From assembly GCF_040802235.1 (NCBI RefSeq), contig NC_133165.1, positions 44,963,629 to 45,027,628 of the forward strand: a DNA stretch of 64,000 nucleotides, given 5' to 3'. Position numbers and translations under genes: made by a program. Origin of the DNA: Manis javanica. Lineage: Eukaryota; Chordata; Mammalia; Pholidota; Manidae. Positions 20,401 through 31,563 of this stretch are shown here, in pieces. Each line of letters begins with the position of its first letter. The stretch's first letter is position 1. The notes under the pieces were generated by a model that searched no databases, was not told where the DNA came from, and worked only from the letters and a program-made list of their open reading frames with translations.

Positions 20401-23400
20401 GTAGTTCTCAAGGGCATGTCAGGACTAGACGGACTGTCAGAAGCAGCAGGAGTGGTCTGCTTACTTCCCTCCCACCTGCCATTCTGAAAGGCTTTCCCTT
20501 CAAGAAGCCTGAGCTGGAGCAGTGATTCCCCAGTTCCCGTCACTTGCTATTCACTTATCTGCAGAACATGAATTTATCTTTAAACAACACCTCTCTGCAC
20601 TTAAAACCAGTATTATTTCACATAAATCTGTTAACCTTAGAAATAAATATAATTAAAATAGACTGAGGTCACTAATTTCTAGCCATGTGTTGCTGTGGCT
20701 TTAGGCTACCACCTAAAGACCATTTCTGTTCAACAGGGAGGTTAAGTATTAAAAGGTGCTAAAGATACAATAGCACCCAATGGACAGACTTCCTTTTCAA
20801 AACCAAGAGAAGGATTAAGCTATGTTTCTGTGCCACTTAAAACTACCAGGCATACTCCAGAGCCCCGGTATGACATTTCAGTGCACACAGGAGACACATA
20901 CACACTAAGGCTTCAATCACTCTTCCCACATATCGCCTCCCACCACTTGCCCCCTTCTTCTGGCATTCTAGCCTCTCCCTCTCCTTATTCCTTCCATTCA
21001 ACTAATAAACATTTGCAAATCTCTCCAATTCTAAAGAAGAAAGGGGGGAAAAAACCCACTCTCAACAGCTCCCCTGCTCCTGCCCCCACATACTGCCCCT
21101 TTTCTCTTCCCACTCAGTGAAATACTGCGCCATTAAAAGTCTCTCTCTGCCCACTCTGAGCTAGTCTTGAGTACCAAGTCAACTGCCACCACTACCTTGA
21201 AGCCTTACTGGCTCTTCCATAGCTAGAAGGGAGCCCTTCCTCCTGGGGGCACACAGAAGTCACCAACAGTTTCTGTCTCATACTCCTCAAGAGCCAGGGC
21301 AAACCACCTGCCCACCTACAGACACACAATGCTGTACAGTGCCAACATATACCAGCACATGTTGTACCTCTGCTGGAAATGCCAACCAACCCAGATCCTT
21401 CAAGGCTCAGCTCCAGTGTCTCCTCTTCCAGCAAGTCTCTCCTGACTCTTCTTGGCTGGAGCTAATTGGTCTTTTTGAACTTTTTAGAGTTCAAGAAAAT
21501 AAGGCCCAGAGAGGGCAAGAAACTTGTTCAAAGTCCCACAGCTACTAACCAACAGTCACTGAGGGCCCTACTGATACTAAGTGCCAGCCTCTACAGGGCA
21601 CCGAAGAGCCAGAAAATGGGGAATATGCAGCCAGTCCTTTGTAACTGAGGCAACAAAGGACATAATGAGAGTCAACAAGAGGACTGGAGAGGGAGCCTCC
21701 CAGGGAGACAGTACCTGACTGAAACTTGAAGGAAGGGAGGGGAGGAAGAGGGTGTACGTTCCCCATGGGGAATAACCAGTGACCAGACCCAGGACAGACA
21801 GAAAATGGAGGGCTCTGCAGACTTCAGGCAGCAGGAAGAAAGAGCAATTCTTCATCTCATTGTAATAATGAGAATAACGACAATGGTGACTCAAGCACTC
21901 ACTACTAGTGTTTACCAAGGGTTCATTATGAGCCGGTTACTATTCTATGTATTAAGCATTTAACCTCACCACAGCCCTAGAAGGTACACACTGTTATTAC
22001 CATCTACTTTTTAGAGTTCAAGCAAATAAGGCCCAGAGAGGGTAAGAAACTTGTTCAAAGTCCCACAGCTACTAAGTGGAATCAGAGCCAGGGCTTAAAC
22101 CAAGCTGGTCTGGATCAAGAGCCTGAACTCTGAATGGGGAAAAAGGCCAGGAGTGAAGCTGCAGAGGCTGCCTAGAGTAGAGGTGCCACGTCAAGGAGGG
22201 CTGCATTGTGAGGCTGGACTGTTGTGGCCAGAGAGCCTAGAGGCAAAGGGTATGAGTACTATAGAGATCTAAATTCCAGCTCTGCCACCTCTGTGTTCTG
22301 ATTGACCTTACGCAAGTTGCTTGCCTTCTCTGGGCCTCCATTCTCCAAACCATCTAGCGGAAATAGGCAGCACTTCCTTCAAAGGTTTGCTGCAAAGATG
22401 AAGGGCGACAACACAGGGGAAGTGTTTAGTGCCATCACAGGGGCACTGTTCATGTCCAAGTGCCCAAGAATTTGTTATGAGGACAACAGGAAGCCATACC
22501 TCAATTCTTCCTAGACTAGGGAATGACACTAAGGTGAGAGAGGCAGGAAGAACTATGAAGAGGCCAAGGCCTGCTCTCATCCAGGGGTCAGGGCTTGATG
22601 TGCAAATCCCCTAGCCTGACCAAGTCAGCCCCTGATTAAGCTCATCTCCAAGACTGAAATTCTAGTCTTAATCCTCTGTCTTGCAGAGGCCCTCTAGGGA
22701 CACAGAAATGGACCAGCCCAACTGCTACCTGTAAGGAGCTCACAGCCTCCTGGGTTCCAGCCAAGGCCAATCCTTCCATTCAGCTCTATAGGCTCCCTGA
22801 TGCTACAGCTGCCCTTCAATCTGTCCACTCCCAAGCCTTCACTTACTCCCAGTTCTAACTGGCCTTGACCTTTTGTTCCAATCCCTTCCTTGCCACCCTG
22901 TCTGCCCATGGACGCCAAAGACTCAGCCATCTGCCCTGCAACTCAATAGCTCCTCCACATATTCTCTAACTGCCCTTTGTTCTCGCTCTTGGTAAATGAC
23001 TTCGCTTCACAGTTCCAAGAGAGAACAGAAGCCACCAGACAGGAAAGCCTGAAACTTCCTGCTCTCCCACCTACAAATTTCTCTCTAGCTCCACCCTCAC
23101 TACCTCTTTCCACACTCTATCCTGATTTCCTCCCTTTCATTCATTCAACAAATTTTCTTCCATTAGCTACTGTATGACAGGTACCACCTCAGAAACTAGG
23201 GACACAGTAGTGAACAGATGAAGTCTCTGCCCCATGTGACCTGGCTTTGGTTCCCCCCCCCTCAAACAGTACAGCCAAGGATACCAAGGCTCCTTGTGGC
23301 AAAATCCAACTGCCATTCCTGGTCCTTAATCCCCCATGGCCACTCGCCGACATCCACCACTCTTAATCACCCCTCCTTCCTCAATCTCTCTCCTGTAGGA

Positions 23401-26400
23401 CAACCTCCCTTGATCTCCTCCAAGTCTTTGGCTGCTCTTATGCTAAGTCACAAATACTGACATCTTGTCTTCTGCCCTCTTCCTCGAAGCTGCTACCTAT
23501 ACATTGAAAACTCTCACCAAATTTGGGCCTTCCTCTTGAGCATCAGACCTGCATGTCCAGCTGCTCTCCTGCCAGCTCCTGACTGGCCCACAGGCCTTTC
23601 AGACCAAACATGTCAGTCTGAGGACTTCACTTTCAACTGGAATCTGTTCCTCCTCTGGTATTCCTGGGTTTGGGGAATGACACTGTTGCCTACCCCAGCT
23701 TGTAGGCCAGATATTCAGCTGAGTCACCCTACTTCCCCCATAATGATTTAGTCACCAAATCCAAGCCATTCTGTTTCTTAGAAAGTCATTAACCCAAGTC
23801 CCTCCTCTCAATCCCTGCTGGCCCTGCTTCTGTGCCAGGCCTGACAGAGCCTCCTGACTTGTCCCACTGTGGCCCACCACAGGCCCTGCCCTGCCTACCC
23901 TCATTCTCCCTCATTCTTCTTAGCAAAAGGCACCATCTTATTGAGTGTATAGCACCTTTCAGGTACTGTGCATGTGCTTTGCAAGAACCACCTCATTTAA
24001 TCCCCAAAAGGTGTGAACATGAACCTCAGACTACAAATGAGAAACCTGAGGCCTTGAAAGGTGTAGCTATCTACCCACGGCCTACATCCATGAAGTACAG
24101 GAGTCACAGCTGATAAAACCAACAGTTGATAAAGCCCAAGCTGGAACCACTGTGAAGTCCAGCCTCTCTGCTTTGCCCATTTCTGGTCATAAGTCTCTCC
24201 CTGAGGCAGAAATCAAGGCCTCTTCAGTTCTGGATCCTGTGTACCAAGCACAGGGCTGGCTCTGATGAAGAGGCCTCAGCAAACATTTCCTCAATTACTA
24301 CATAAGGCAGGGGTGGCAACTGCTGTAACTATTTCCTTCTATGTTGCAGGTTGACTGGGAGCTCTTCAAGGTCACAGATCTATGTTTTGAGGTTGTACAA
24401 GTCTGTGCTTTCATTAAATATTTGTAACTGAGTGAGTAACTATTACAATCAAGGCATTGAGTAATTTCTATCTCCTAAATACTATCCTCATCTTTATGTA
24501 TATTAGTTCACAATAATCCCATGAAGTAAATGGCCCTCCTGGTTTAACAGATGTAAAAACTGAGACACAGAAAAGTTAAGACACTAGCCCAAGTAGCATA
24601 TGGCTCATTAGAAGAATAAGGTTCAACCACAGGCAATTGACCTCCAGAGCCTACACTCCATCCTTAGCCCTCCACCCTCCACAGAGACCAGAAAGCACAA
24701 ATTGGCACCCCAAAATGCAGAGGAAAAGGACTGCAGTTTGAGTTGAGCCACTAACTTGTACTGTGACTTCAGGTGTCCCTCCTTCCCTCCCAGGACTGCT
24801 ATTATAAGGAACAAATCAGCTAACATCTATTAAGTGGACAGAATGTCTTGTCCACAGAAATGTCTGGAAAAAAATGTGACTTTACTCATTTAATAAATAT
24901 TTCTTGAGCATCCACACTGCCCCATATTGTGCTGGGAACATTAAGATAAAACAGACAGTTATCTGTCCCACTCCAGCAGCTGATGTAAATATGAAAATGA
25001 AAAGAATGAAGGCTTGCCAGCATACACAAGGCCTCCATAAGCTCTGTAAGGGGAACAGAGTGCCACAGGAGTTTGACTGGTGGGTGGGGGGACAGGATCA
25101 AAGAGGAAGACCAGGGGTTTGGGAGGATGACTGACATTTTTAAACAAACAAGGTTCAGGAAGCAGTGGAAGATGGGGGGCGACTAGCAGAGGGAGTTGGT
25201 GGTGACTCTGGGACATGAAGAAGTTACAAGTGGAGTTAGGAGACCCAAGCATGGCTGCCTCTGAGAGGGCAGGGGCCACCTCAGCATAGAGCTTTTTTTA
25301 TGTATAAATGGAACCAGTAAGAAGCCTGTCTTCAGAAGAGGAAGTGTGGAAAGCAAATGAGACGATGCATGTATCGCAGTGAACACTGCTTGGCACATAC
25401 TAAATACTCATAAATGATAGTTATTATTTAAGAAGAAAGATTCTAGAGCCAGAGGGCCTGGGTTCAAACTCCTACTTCTACTGCTTCCTCTCACATGACT
25501 TTGACCTCAGCTTCTTCTGTAAAGGGGAATAATAGTACCTACCTCACAAAGTATTGTGAGAGTTAAAAGAACTCAAAAATGAAAAGCAGCCTGTGCAAAT
25601 ATACCATACTGCAACTGTACACAGTACAGAAGTATTATCAACACAAGAACAGGGCCCAGAGAGGATCAGGGACCTGTTACAGGTCACACAGCAAGTAAAG
25701 AGAGTCTTGGCAATGGTACCCCAAACCTTTCCAGGCCACTCACCAGCGGCTCCAAGTCCGGCAGACTCGCATGCAAACGCATAGCTCTCGGGGACTGAGG
25801 TGCTGGAAGACACGGAGCCAGGCGGCACGGGGCAGGGGATGGTCGGATCCAGCAGCCAAGGGCAGCGTGTCGGGCTCAGGGCTTCGAGGTGGGGGCCGTA
25901 CTACATGCCGCTCCAGCTGTGGGGGCCGGGGCGGTGGGGCGGGGCCCAGGGGCCAGCTGAGGAGGGGCCCCCCACTGCCAGGGCGCATAGCCCGCCGCCC
26001 CCCGCGGTTCTCCTTCTCGCCTGAGCTGCCCCTGGCTGGCCGTCGCCCATTCCGGGCCTCGCCAGGGGCCTCATCCTCACTCAGCGATGTGCCTGACGAG
26101 TCAGAGTCTGAGTCTGAGTCCGAGGAAGATGAGGACGTGTCAGGTACCCGCTCTAGCAGCTGGCACATCCTCTTGAAACGCTCCAGCTTCTCCCTTTGTG
26201 GTGATGGGGATGGCACTGCTGGGCCATCAGCAGAGGCCAAAGGTGGCTTTGGTTTCTGCAGGGAGATGGGGAGGCTGTTCTAGGGCGTGGCACACACTTT
26301 CCCACCCCCCAGTCCCTGAGGAATCAGCAGGGGATGAACAGCCCAGGGGACAGTCCTGAGTTCCAGCTCCAGCTCTGCTCCTGAGCAAAGTGAGGGCCTC

Positions 26401-29400
26401 AGCCAAGTCATGCCCTTCTCTGGACTTCAGTTTCCTTATCTGTCATATGAAGGCATTAACCCAAAGAACTGAAAACCTTATGGGTTTCAATAGCTTATGA
26501 ATTCCCAAAAGCAGTGAGATACAAAGAACAGTTAAGAGACCGGGTTTTGAGTATTGTTTGGCTATCAACTTTCTGCATGACCTTGGGAAGTCCCTGCCAC
26601 ATCACCTCCAGGCAATGCTGGATTGGACAATTCCAAGTGTCTACTCGACAAGGTGAGAGTAACAGCAATCATCTGGCCTTGGGCAGAGCATCCCTCAGAC
26701 TCATCATGTCCTCACAGTGCTCAAATGGAGTGGCTACCTAAGTCACTTTTTTTAGATATGAGGAAACTGAGGCTAAGAGAGAATAAGTGACTTGTCCATA
26801 GTTAGAAACTGACAGATGACAGAAGCAGGATTTGAACAGTCTGGTAGACTCATGTTTAGCGTCAATGCAAAGTGAAATCTGAATTCCACCTTTGCTGTGT
26901 GACCTTGGGTAAATCTTTCAACCTCTCTGAAACTCATTTTCCTCAAATCTAGCTGAATTTTATAGTTTACAAGGCTCATTTACTTTCATTAGATGTAAAC
27001 AGTTCTGTGGGATAGGTGGATAAGGTAGATAGTATCATCTCCATTTTATGGATGAGGAAACTGAGGCTCAGAGAAGCTGACAAGTTGCCAAGATTACACA
27101 GGGAGTCAGCAAGAGGGAATGTGAACTCAGTTCTTTCCCCTTTAAGGTTTGGAAAGATGAGGCAAATTGGTCAGATGATACCCTGAGGGTTCTTGGAAAG
27201 TCAGGGGCTCCTGGCCCCAACTTATTCTCCCCTCCACCCTTCCCAAAGGTCAGATGCCTGCTGTGGCCACGTGGGGCAGGGGCAGGGGCAGGGGAGGGAC
27301 AAGGAGAGCAGGAAGGAACAGATCTGTCTCCAGGGTGGAGGGTGGAGCAAGGAAAGGTGAGAGGAGGAGGGAAGAGGTCTCCGGCACACCTCCCAGTTCT
27401 CGGGAGGGAGCCCAGGGTGGCAGGACGAGAAAGCCTGGCTTGGATTCAGAACCCTGGGGGGTAGAAGGCCGGGGCCGCCTGGGTCCGATCCTCGGAGGAG
27501 GCAGGCATCTCCACCCACCTTCTTCAGGTGCCTTTCTCGGCCTCCTTTCACCTACCAGGATGAGGGAGATATGGGGAAAAGGAGAGACCCCATTAGCCCC
27601 TCATTCACCAAACTAAGAGCTATGCTGTCTTCTAAACTACAAATCCCAGAAGCCCCCATCGGAGGGAAAACTGAGCATGCTCACCTTCCAACCAGAGTCT
27701 TGGCTCACTGAGCATGCTCTCACCTCCTCTTTCTAGCCCCCACAGGCCCTTTCCAGCCCCTCCTTCCTCCTCTGTAGCAGCTAATTTGAGTATGCTCTCT
27801 CCCCCTCTCTGAAGCACCCGAAGCTTCCCTGCAGTGCCTGTTGCTTCCCACATATTACCTCTCCTTCACACACAACATGCTTCATCTTCTCCCCAACACC
27901 TCCTGAGCTACATCCCCTGACAACCCCTGGGGAAACCATCAAGCACTGCCTCCCGGGACAACCCACCCCCAAAAAGAACAGACTACCACTCCCAGAATCC
28001 CTTGGGCTGGACCTAATGAGCATGCTCCCTGGCTCACCTTTTTCCTTGGGGTGGGGGTCTCATTCCCTGCCTCCCTCTCTTTTCTTTTGGGGGGCCCAGG
28101 CATGTCCTCCGGGGGGGGCCCAGCAGATAGGGGGCCCTTGCGCCTGGGTGGGGGTGGTGGAAGTGGCGGCTCCTCCGTCAGCTTCCATCCACTCCCCAGG
28201 CTGGCACCCTCCTCGCCGTTGTCAGCCCTGCGGCGGCCTGGTCCCTCACCTGAATCCTGGGGAGATGGAAGCTGGGGGTGAGGTTATGCACAGCTCCCCA
28301 ATCCACCACCTACTCAGAGGCCAGCAACCAACTCAGCCCCTGCCCCTACCTTGCTGGTCCGGCCTTCCTGGGTGCAGCGAGGGCACTCCCAGCAGTTAGG
28401 TATCTCCGCATTGATGACACCCTCAGCCTTCCCCATCTGTAGGCAGGGGGCAGGGAGTGGACAGAGGGTACTGGTAAACACAGAGGCAGTGTTCCCCACC
28501 ATCCTGTTCCTTGATAATCTGGCCCACCCCGGATTCCAGGGTCCCCAGGGCCATCACCTTCAGGCAGCCAGGGTGGACGATCTCGTTGCATATTGTACAC
28601 TCCATGAGGCTCAAACCAAATTTCTCCTCCTCTCCCTCCACTGTGTCCTCCTTCCCAGCCTCCCCACACAAGAGGCATACAGCTGTGTGTGGGAGCACGG
28701 GCTGTTGGGGAAGAGGGGGCATCAAGAACCTCAAAAGCAGGCAATAGGGGAAAGACTCTTCTGAGGACTGTGGCCAGTTGCTGGATGAGGTTCAGAACCC
28801 ATGGGCCAAGCTGGGTTAAATCCTGAATTTGTTCCTTTTTGGCAGTATGACCTTGAACTACGATTTAACCTCCTTATGTTTCCCATTTCTCCATTTGTAA
28901 AGTGGGGCTAGGAAGTTTTCCCTAGGAGGGCTGTTAAGAATGAGATTGTGTCTGAGAGGCACTCGATACATAGTTATCTCTGTTGTGTTGTTGCAGCTGA
29001 ATCTAGGGCTCTGTGACCATGAAATTGTAGCCAGTTTTGGGGAGGAAGAAAGACCACAGGCAAATATGGCAATACTGAGAGTTGGAGGCTACTCAGCAGC
29101 AGCCTGGGATGACTCTGAATTTGCTCAATGGGCAGCCAAGGGCTGCTCTGGATCCCACAATGAACCCGGTTTCTGCAAGACTCCTGGGAACACTAAAAAC
29201 AGCTGGCTGGTCCTAGGGGAAAGGGAGCAGCCTTCAGACAATGTGAATTGTGGGGGAAGAGTAGTAATACTGGGTCATCTCAGGGATGCTGAAGTTTGTG
29301 AGACAGGCTCAAGGAAGTAGCAGGTAGGGAAAGAGGGAACAGGAAAGTGAGGCAAGAATTGGGGCACAAAGGAAAAGGAGAGAGGGGCTGTGGGGTGAAA

Positions 29401-30260
29401 AGACCAGGCAGGAAAAAGTGTCTGGAACAAAGAAGGTAGTGGTGTGGGAAAGGGACGGAGAATGTAGCTGCCTCCTCATGGCTGCTGGGGAAGGGCTGCT
29501 CTCCAGCCCTGGGAAGCTGAAAGGATGAGGAAGACCAGGAAGAAAACCACGTTCTTCAGATACCTACTATGTGCTGGACCTTGTAACAGGCACATTCACA
29601 CACATGCTAGTGTTAAAAATCTTTACAACTCAGCAAAAGAAACATTTTAGAGAAAGTACCTTGGGGTTCAAAGTGATTCACTCAAGGTCACACAAAGGTA
29701 AACCCAGCCTTAAATACAACATTCTGACAGGTAAGGAAGAGGCCAAAAAAGGCTAAGACCTACTCACAGGGGCCAGCTCCGGGGTTGATCCCTGTGCACA
29801 GATTTCTCTAGGGAGGGGCATGATAGGGGATGGGCTTTCTATTAATCTAGGCGTCTGAAAGTTGGGAAAAGCATGAAGGTGAGGACTAGGTGGGATTCTT
29901 TGGTGTGCCCTAACATTGCTCCAGCTTGGATCTGAGCACGGAATGGGGCCTGGGGATATCTGAGTGAATGGATGACCAAGCAGTAACTCTACAGTATACT
30001 CTAAGAAGCAGCCACCAGCCACCCCAGAAAGGCACCCTGAGCAGCTGGGGAAGGGTGCCTGAGTAGGTAGGGGCAGAACTCACCGCGGTGCACTGCCGGA
30101 GCAGGCACGACTGCTTCATGCGCCCGGGCCCCCCAAACTTCTTCATGTCTCGGCAGAAGTGGCAGTCCCCGCACTCAGTTCGCACACAGGCCCGGCAGCG
30201 ACGGCAGCGGGTTCGGCGTCGGCGCGCTCCGGCCCCCGGCCCCCGGCTGCTCGACGACAT
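14241..30260 (-). CDS. FBXL19: FBXL19, CXXC zinc-finger / PHD / F-box / leucine-rich-repeat protein
   Basis: Substrate-recognition subunit of an SCF (SKP1-CUL1-F-box) ubiquitin ligase that also binds unmethylated CpG islands; relative of KDM2A/KDM2B without a JmjC domain. Ten coding exons: 30284-30084, 28701-28558, 28436-28350, 28256-28038, 27551-27390, 26255-25744, 19383-19220, 19131-18970, 14740-14522, 14419-14241; every phase closes. From the ATG at 30260 it is 674 residues. Residues 19-57 form the CXXC finger (Cys 19, 22, 25, 30, 33, 36, 52, 57, with KFGG at 41-44). Residues about 60-136 are the PHD finger. A Pro/Lys-rich linker and an acidic Ser-Asp run follow, then the F-box ([18 protein letters not shown]) and C-terminal LRRs ending EEKLLLKDS. 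In-frame codons continue eight residues upstream (PSALLTPP) to the acceptor, so a longer isoform with an upstream coding exon, as in the 694-residue human form, is possible. No defects. Confidence 0.97.
14522..14740 (-). CDS. FBXL19: FBXL19 exon, LRR
   Basis: 219 bp, [20 protein letters not shown] through LVHLNLA. Acceptor cctgcccag, donor gtaagc. Confidence 0.94.
14741..18969 (-). other. FBXL19: FBXL19 4.2-kb intron
   Basis: No exon-like content beyond repeats: MIR-like remnant about 15985-16120, two old interspersed repeats with the ttccaggcaaagag...aaggccctgggg phrase (about 16600-16870 and 17270-17640), and a composite local duplicate at 18394-18573. Confidence 0.7.
18394..18573. repeat. 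Composite local duplicate (A+B) in an FBXL19 intron
   Basis: Left part 18394-18461 matches 20476-20542 and right part 18458-18573 matches 21671-21794, with the joint at the shared gtca. Confidence 0.75.
18970..19131 (-). CDS. FBXL19: FBXL19 exon, LRR
   Basis: 162 bp, [19 protein letters not shown] through [10 protein letters not shown]. Acceptor cctccccag, donor gtgcag. Confidence 0.94.
19220..19383 (-). CDS. FBXL19: FBXL19 exon, start of LRR region
   Basis: 164 bp, [18 protein letters not shown] through LMWLLNRLQ. The first base completes Trp. Acceptor ctgtcag, donor gtaggg. Confidence 0.94.
20476..20542. repeat. Local duplicate segment A
   Basis: Matches 18394-18461 at most positions (shared ggctttcccttcaagaagcc and gagcagtgattcccca). 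Confidence 0.75.
21482..21548 (-). repeat. 67-bp direct repeat, copy 1 (MIR-derived)
   Basis: 65 of 67 bases match 22009-22075. The sequence is MIR-like (aggcccagagaggg ... cccacagctacta). Confidence 0.85.
21671..21794. repeat. Local duplicate segment B
   Basis: Matches 18458-18573 (shared gtcaacaagaggactgga, gggagcctcccagggagaca and gtgaccagacccagga), with a short extra purine-rich insertion. Confidence 0.78.
22009..22075 (-). repeat. 67-bp direct repeat, copy 2 (MIR-derived)
   Basis: Partner of 21482-21548, offset 527 bp. Confidence 0.85.
25744..26255 (-). CDS. FBXL19: FBXL19 exon, acidic Ser-Asp run and F-box
   Basis: 512 bp. Encodes [19 protein letters not shown], the acidic [17 protein letters not shown] run, an Arg/Gly-Pro segment and the F-box [19 protein letters not shown], ending within the Trp codon of TWSRW (phase 2). 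Acceptor tccctgcag, donor gtgagt. Confidence 0.94.
26256..27389 (-). other. FBXL19: FBXL19 1.1-kb intron with MIR fragments
   Basis: Several ancient MIR pieces in both orientations (about 26350-26470, 26745-26850, 26870-26990, 27030-27130). No other feature. Confidence 0.65.
27390..27551 (-). CDS. FBXL19: FBXL19 exon, linker
   Basis: 162 bp, 54 codons, [19 protein letters not shown] through LPPENWE. Acceptor atcctggtag, donor gtgtgc. Confidence 0.93.
27634..28028. promoter_or_regulatory. Intronic cluster of ZNF143-like and TGAGCATGCTC motifs
   Basis: Within the short FBXL19 intron between exons 28256-28038 and 27551-27390. Two ACTACnnnTCCCAGAA cores (27637-27652 and 27982-27998) bracket copies of a near-palindromic tgagcatgctc motif at 27672-27682, 27709-27719, 27787-27797 (one mismatch) and 28017-28027. 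The core matches the known ZNF143/THAP11 element ACTACAAYTCCCAGCATGC. Function is inferred only. Confidence 0.5.
28038..28256 (-). CDS. FBXL19: FBXL19 exon, proline/lysine-rich linker
   Basis: 219 bp, 73 codons, [17 protein letters not shown] through TPRKK, including a run of prolines and KRKEREAGN. Acceptor ctccccag, donor gtgagc. Confidence 0.92.
28350..28436 (-). CDS. FBXL19: FBXL19 exon, PHD second half
   Basis: 87 bp, 29 codons, [20 protein letters not shown] through EGRTSK. Acceptor cctacag, donor gtaggg. Confidence 0.94.
28558..28701 (-). CDS. FBXL19: FBXL19 exon, PHD first half
   Basis: 144 bp, 48 codons, from [16 protein letters not shown] to [10 protein letters not shown]. Acceptor ccccaacag, donor gtgatg. 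Confidence 0.94.
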
Positions 30261-31563
30261 TGGGGGCGTCAGCAACGCCGAGGGCTGTAGGTGAATGGTG
30301 GCAGGGTCAGATGGGCCCTCTGGGGCCCTTGCCTGGGAAACTCCTAGCAGCTCCCCCCATTCCTAGGCAGCCAGGGCTTGCCCTCCTACCCAGGGAGACA
30401 AGTAACAAGGAGGTCGCCCTCCTACAGCGGGTGGGGAAACCACTCCTACTCAAGGCCTCTGTCCACGCAGCTCACCTGGCTCCTCTGGGAGCCTGAGAAC
30501 TGGCTTCCTGACCTCACTAACACTTCCTCAGCACCCCCTTGCCTAGCCCACAGAGACACTGGGGTCTCTCCACTGCCACCCCCACACCAAAGCTCCTTGG
30601 AAAGCCAGGGGTGCCTTATCTGTGGAGAAATCCCAACTCTCCCCGTTATCCAAATTTACTACACCCCATGCTCTCCCCAACCTAAAATTTCTCAGACTTA
30701 CATCCAAGACACCCACAGAATCCTAGGTGGAAGCTCCATACCTCTCTTTTTACCTCCTTCCTCTCACATAAAACCACCACCCAATCTTTCTTTCCCCAAA
30801 AACAGATAACTCCACTAGATCCAATGGGATCCTTGCCCGACCACATGTCTAAAGATTCACTCTGCTGCCCAACTTCCCAAAGTTCTCAGACCACCCCCAC
30901 CCACCGCCGCCGAGATGCTGCTTCAGAGTCCCTCCAAGCTCAAGACCTCAACTCCTCTGCTCCCCATAGAGCTCCCTCTGCTCCAAGATACCCTCCTCTT
31001 CAGTCTCTCAGGTGAACTTGGGCTATCTCCCAGATTCCCTGGGATTCTAGAATCCAGTCTGACATTTCTACAGAACTCAGGATGGGCTTAATCCTACATG
31101 CCCCCTCCCACCTCCGCCCCCAACTTCCCAAGCTACTTCCATTCCCTAATTGTCTAGAATTCCTTGGGCTCCCCTTCCCATATAAACCAGATCCTCCGAG
31201 AATTCCATAGACTCATCAGGCCCAGGGGTCTTTCCAAGGCTAGAATCTTACCCCTGCTTCCCCCTTTCCAGGGACTTCTAGACCCATCCACTGGGGGAAG
31301 GGACCCTCCAGCGCTCCAGGGGAGGGGCCTAGAGGGCGGGGACTGCAGGCGGGGATTGTGGGGTGGTCTGCAAGGGGAAGCGGGGTCTAGGAAGGCAGGC
31401 CAGTTCCCCAGGGTTGAGAGGTAACAGGAAGGAGAGCTGGAGATGAGTTTGGAGCAGAGAGGGCGAGGCTGGGGGCGGGGAAGGTAGAGGGAGGCCGGAC
31501 TGAGGATGAATGGGAGTGGGAGCTGCCCAGGTCTGGGAGTGAGGAGGAGCCGCACGAACCCAC
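28702..31563 (-). other. FBXL19: FBXL19 5' introns
   Basis: 28702-30083 and 30285-31563, flanking the CXXC exon. MIR-like piece at about 28780-28960; the rest is C-rich unique-looking sequence. No exon carrying an in-frame upstream ATG for the long FBXL19 isoform was recognised here. Confidence 0.6.
30084..30284 (-). CDS. FBXL19: FBXL19 exon with start codon and CXXC finger
   Basis: 201 bp. Acceptor ttcacctacag, donor gtgagt. The first 24 bases (PSALLTPP in frame) are 5'UTR if ATG at 30260 is used, coding if an upstream exon supplies a start. CXXC residues are all present. Confidence 0.93.

Larger units (their letters stand above)
19384..25743 (-). other. FBXL19: FBXL19 6.4-kb intron
   Basis: Gene-free. 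Holds MIR-like fragments at about 19530-19740, 22245-22420, 24000-24110, 24480-24640 and 25340-25560, a pair of near-identical 67-bp segments (21482-21548, 22009-22075), and two source-like segments duplicated in the next intron (20476-20542, 21671-21794). Confidence 0.7.

Noticed and set aside
28940-29320. 126-codon plus-strand frame in an FBXL19 intron
   Set aside because: No domain, overlaps MIR-derived sequence, no splice support.
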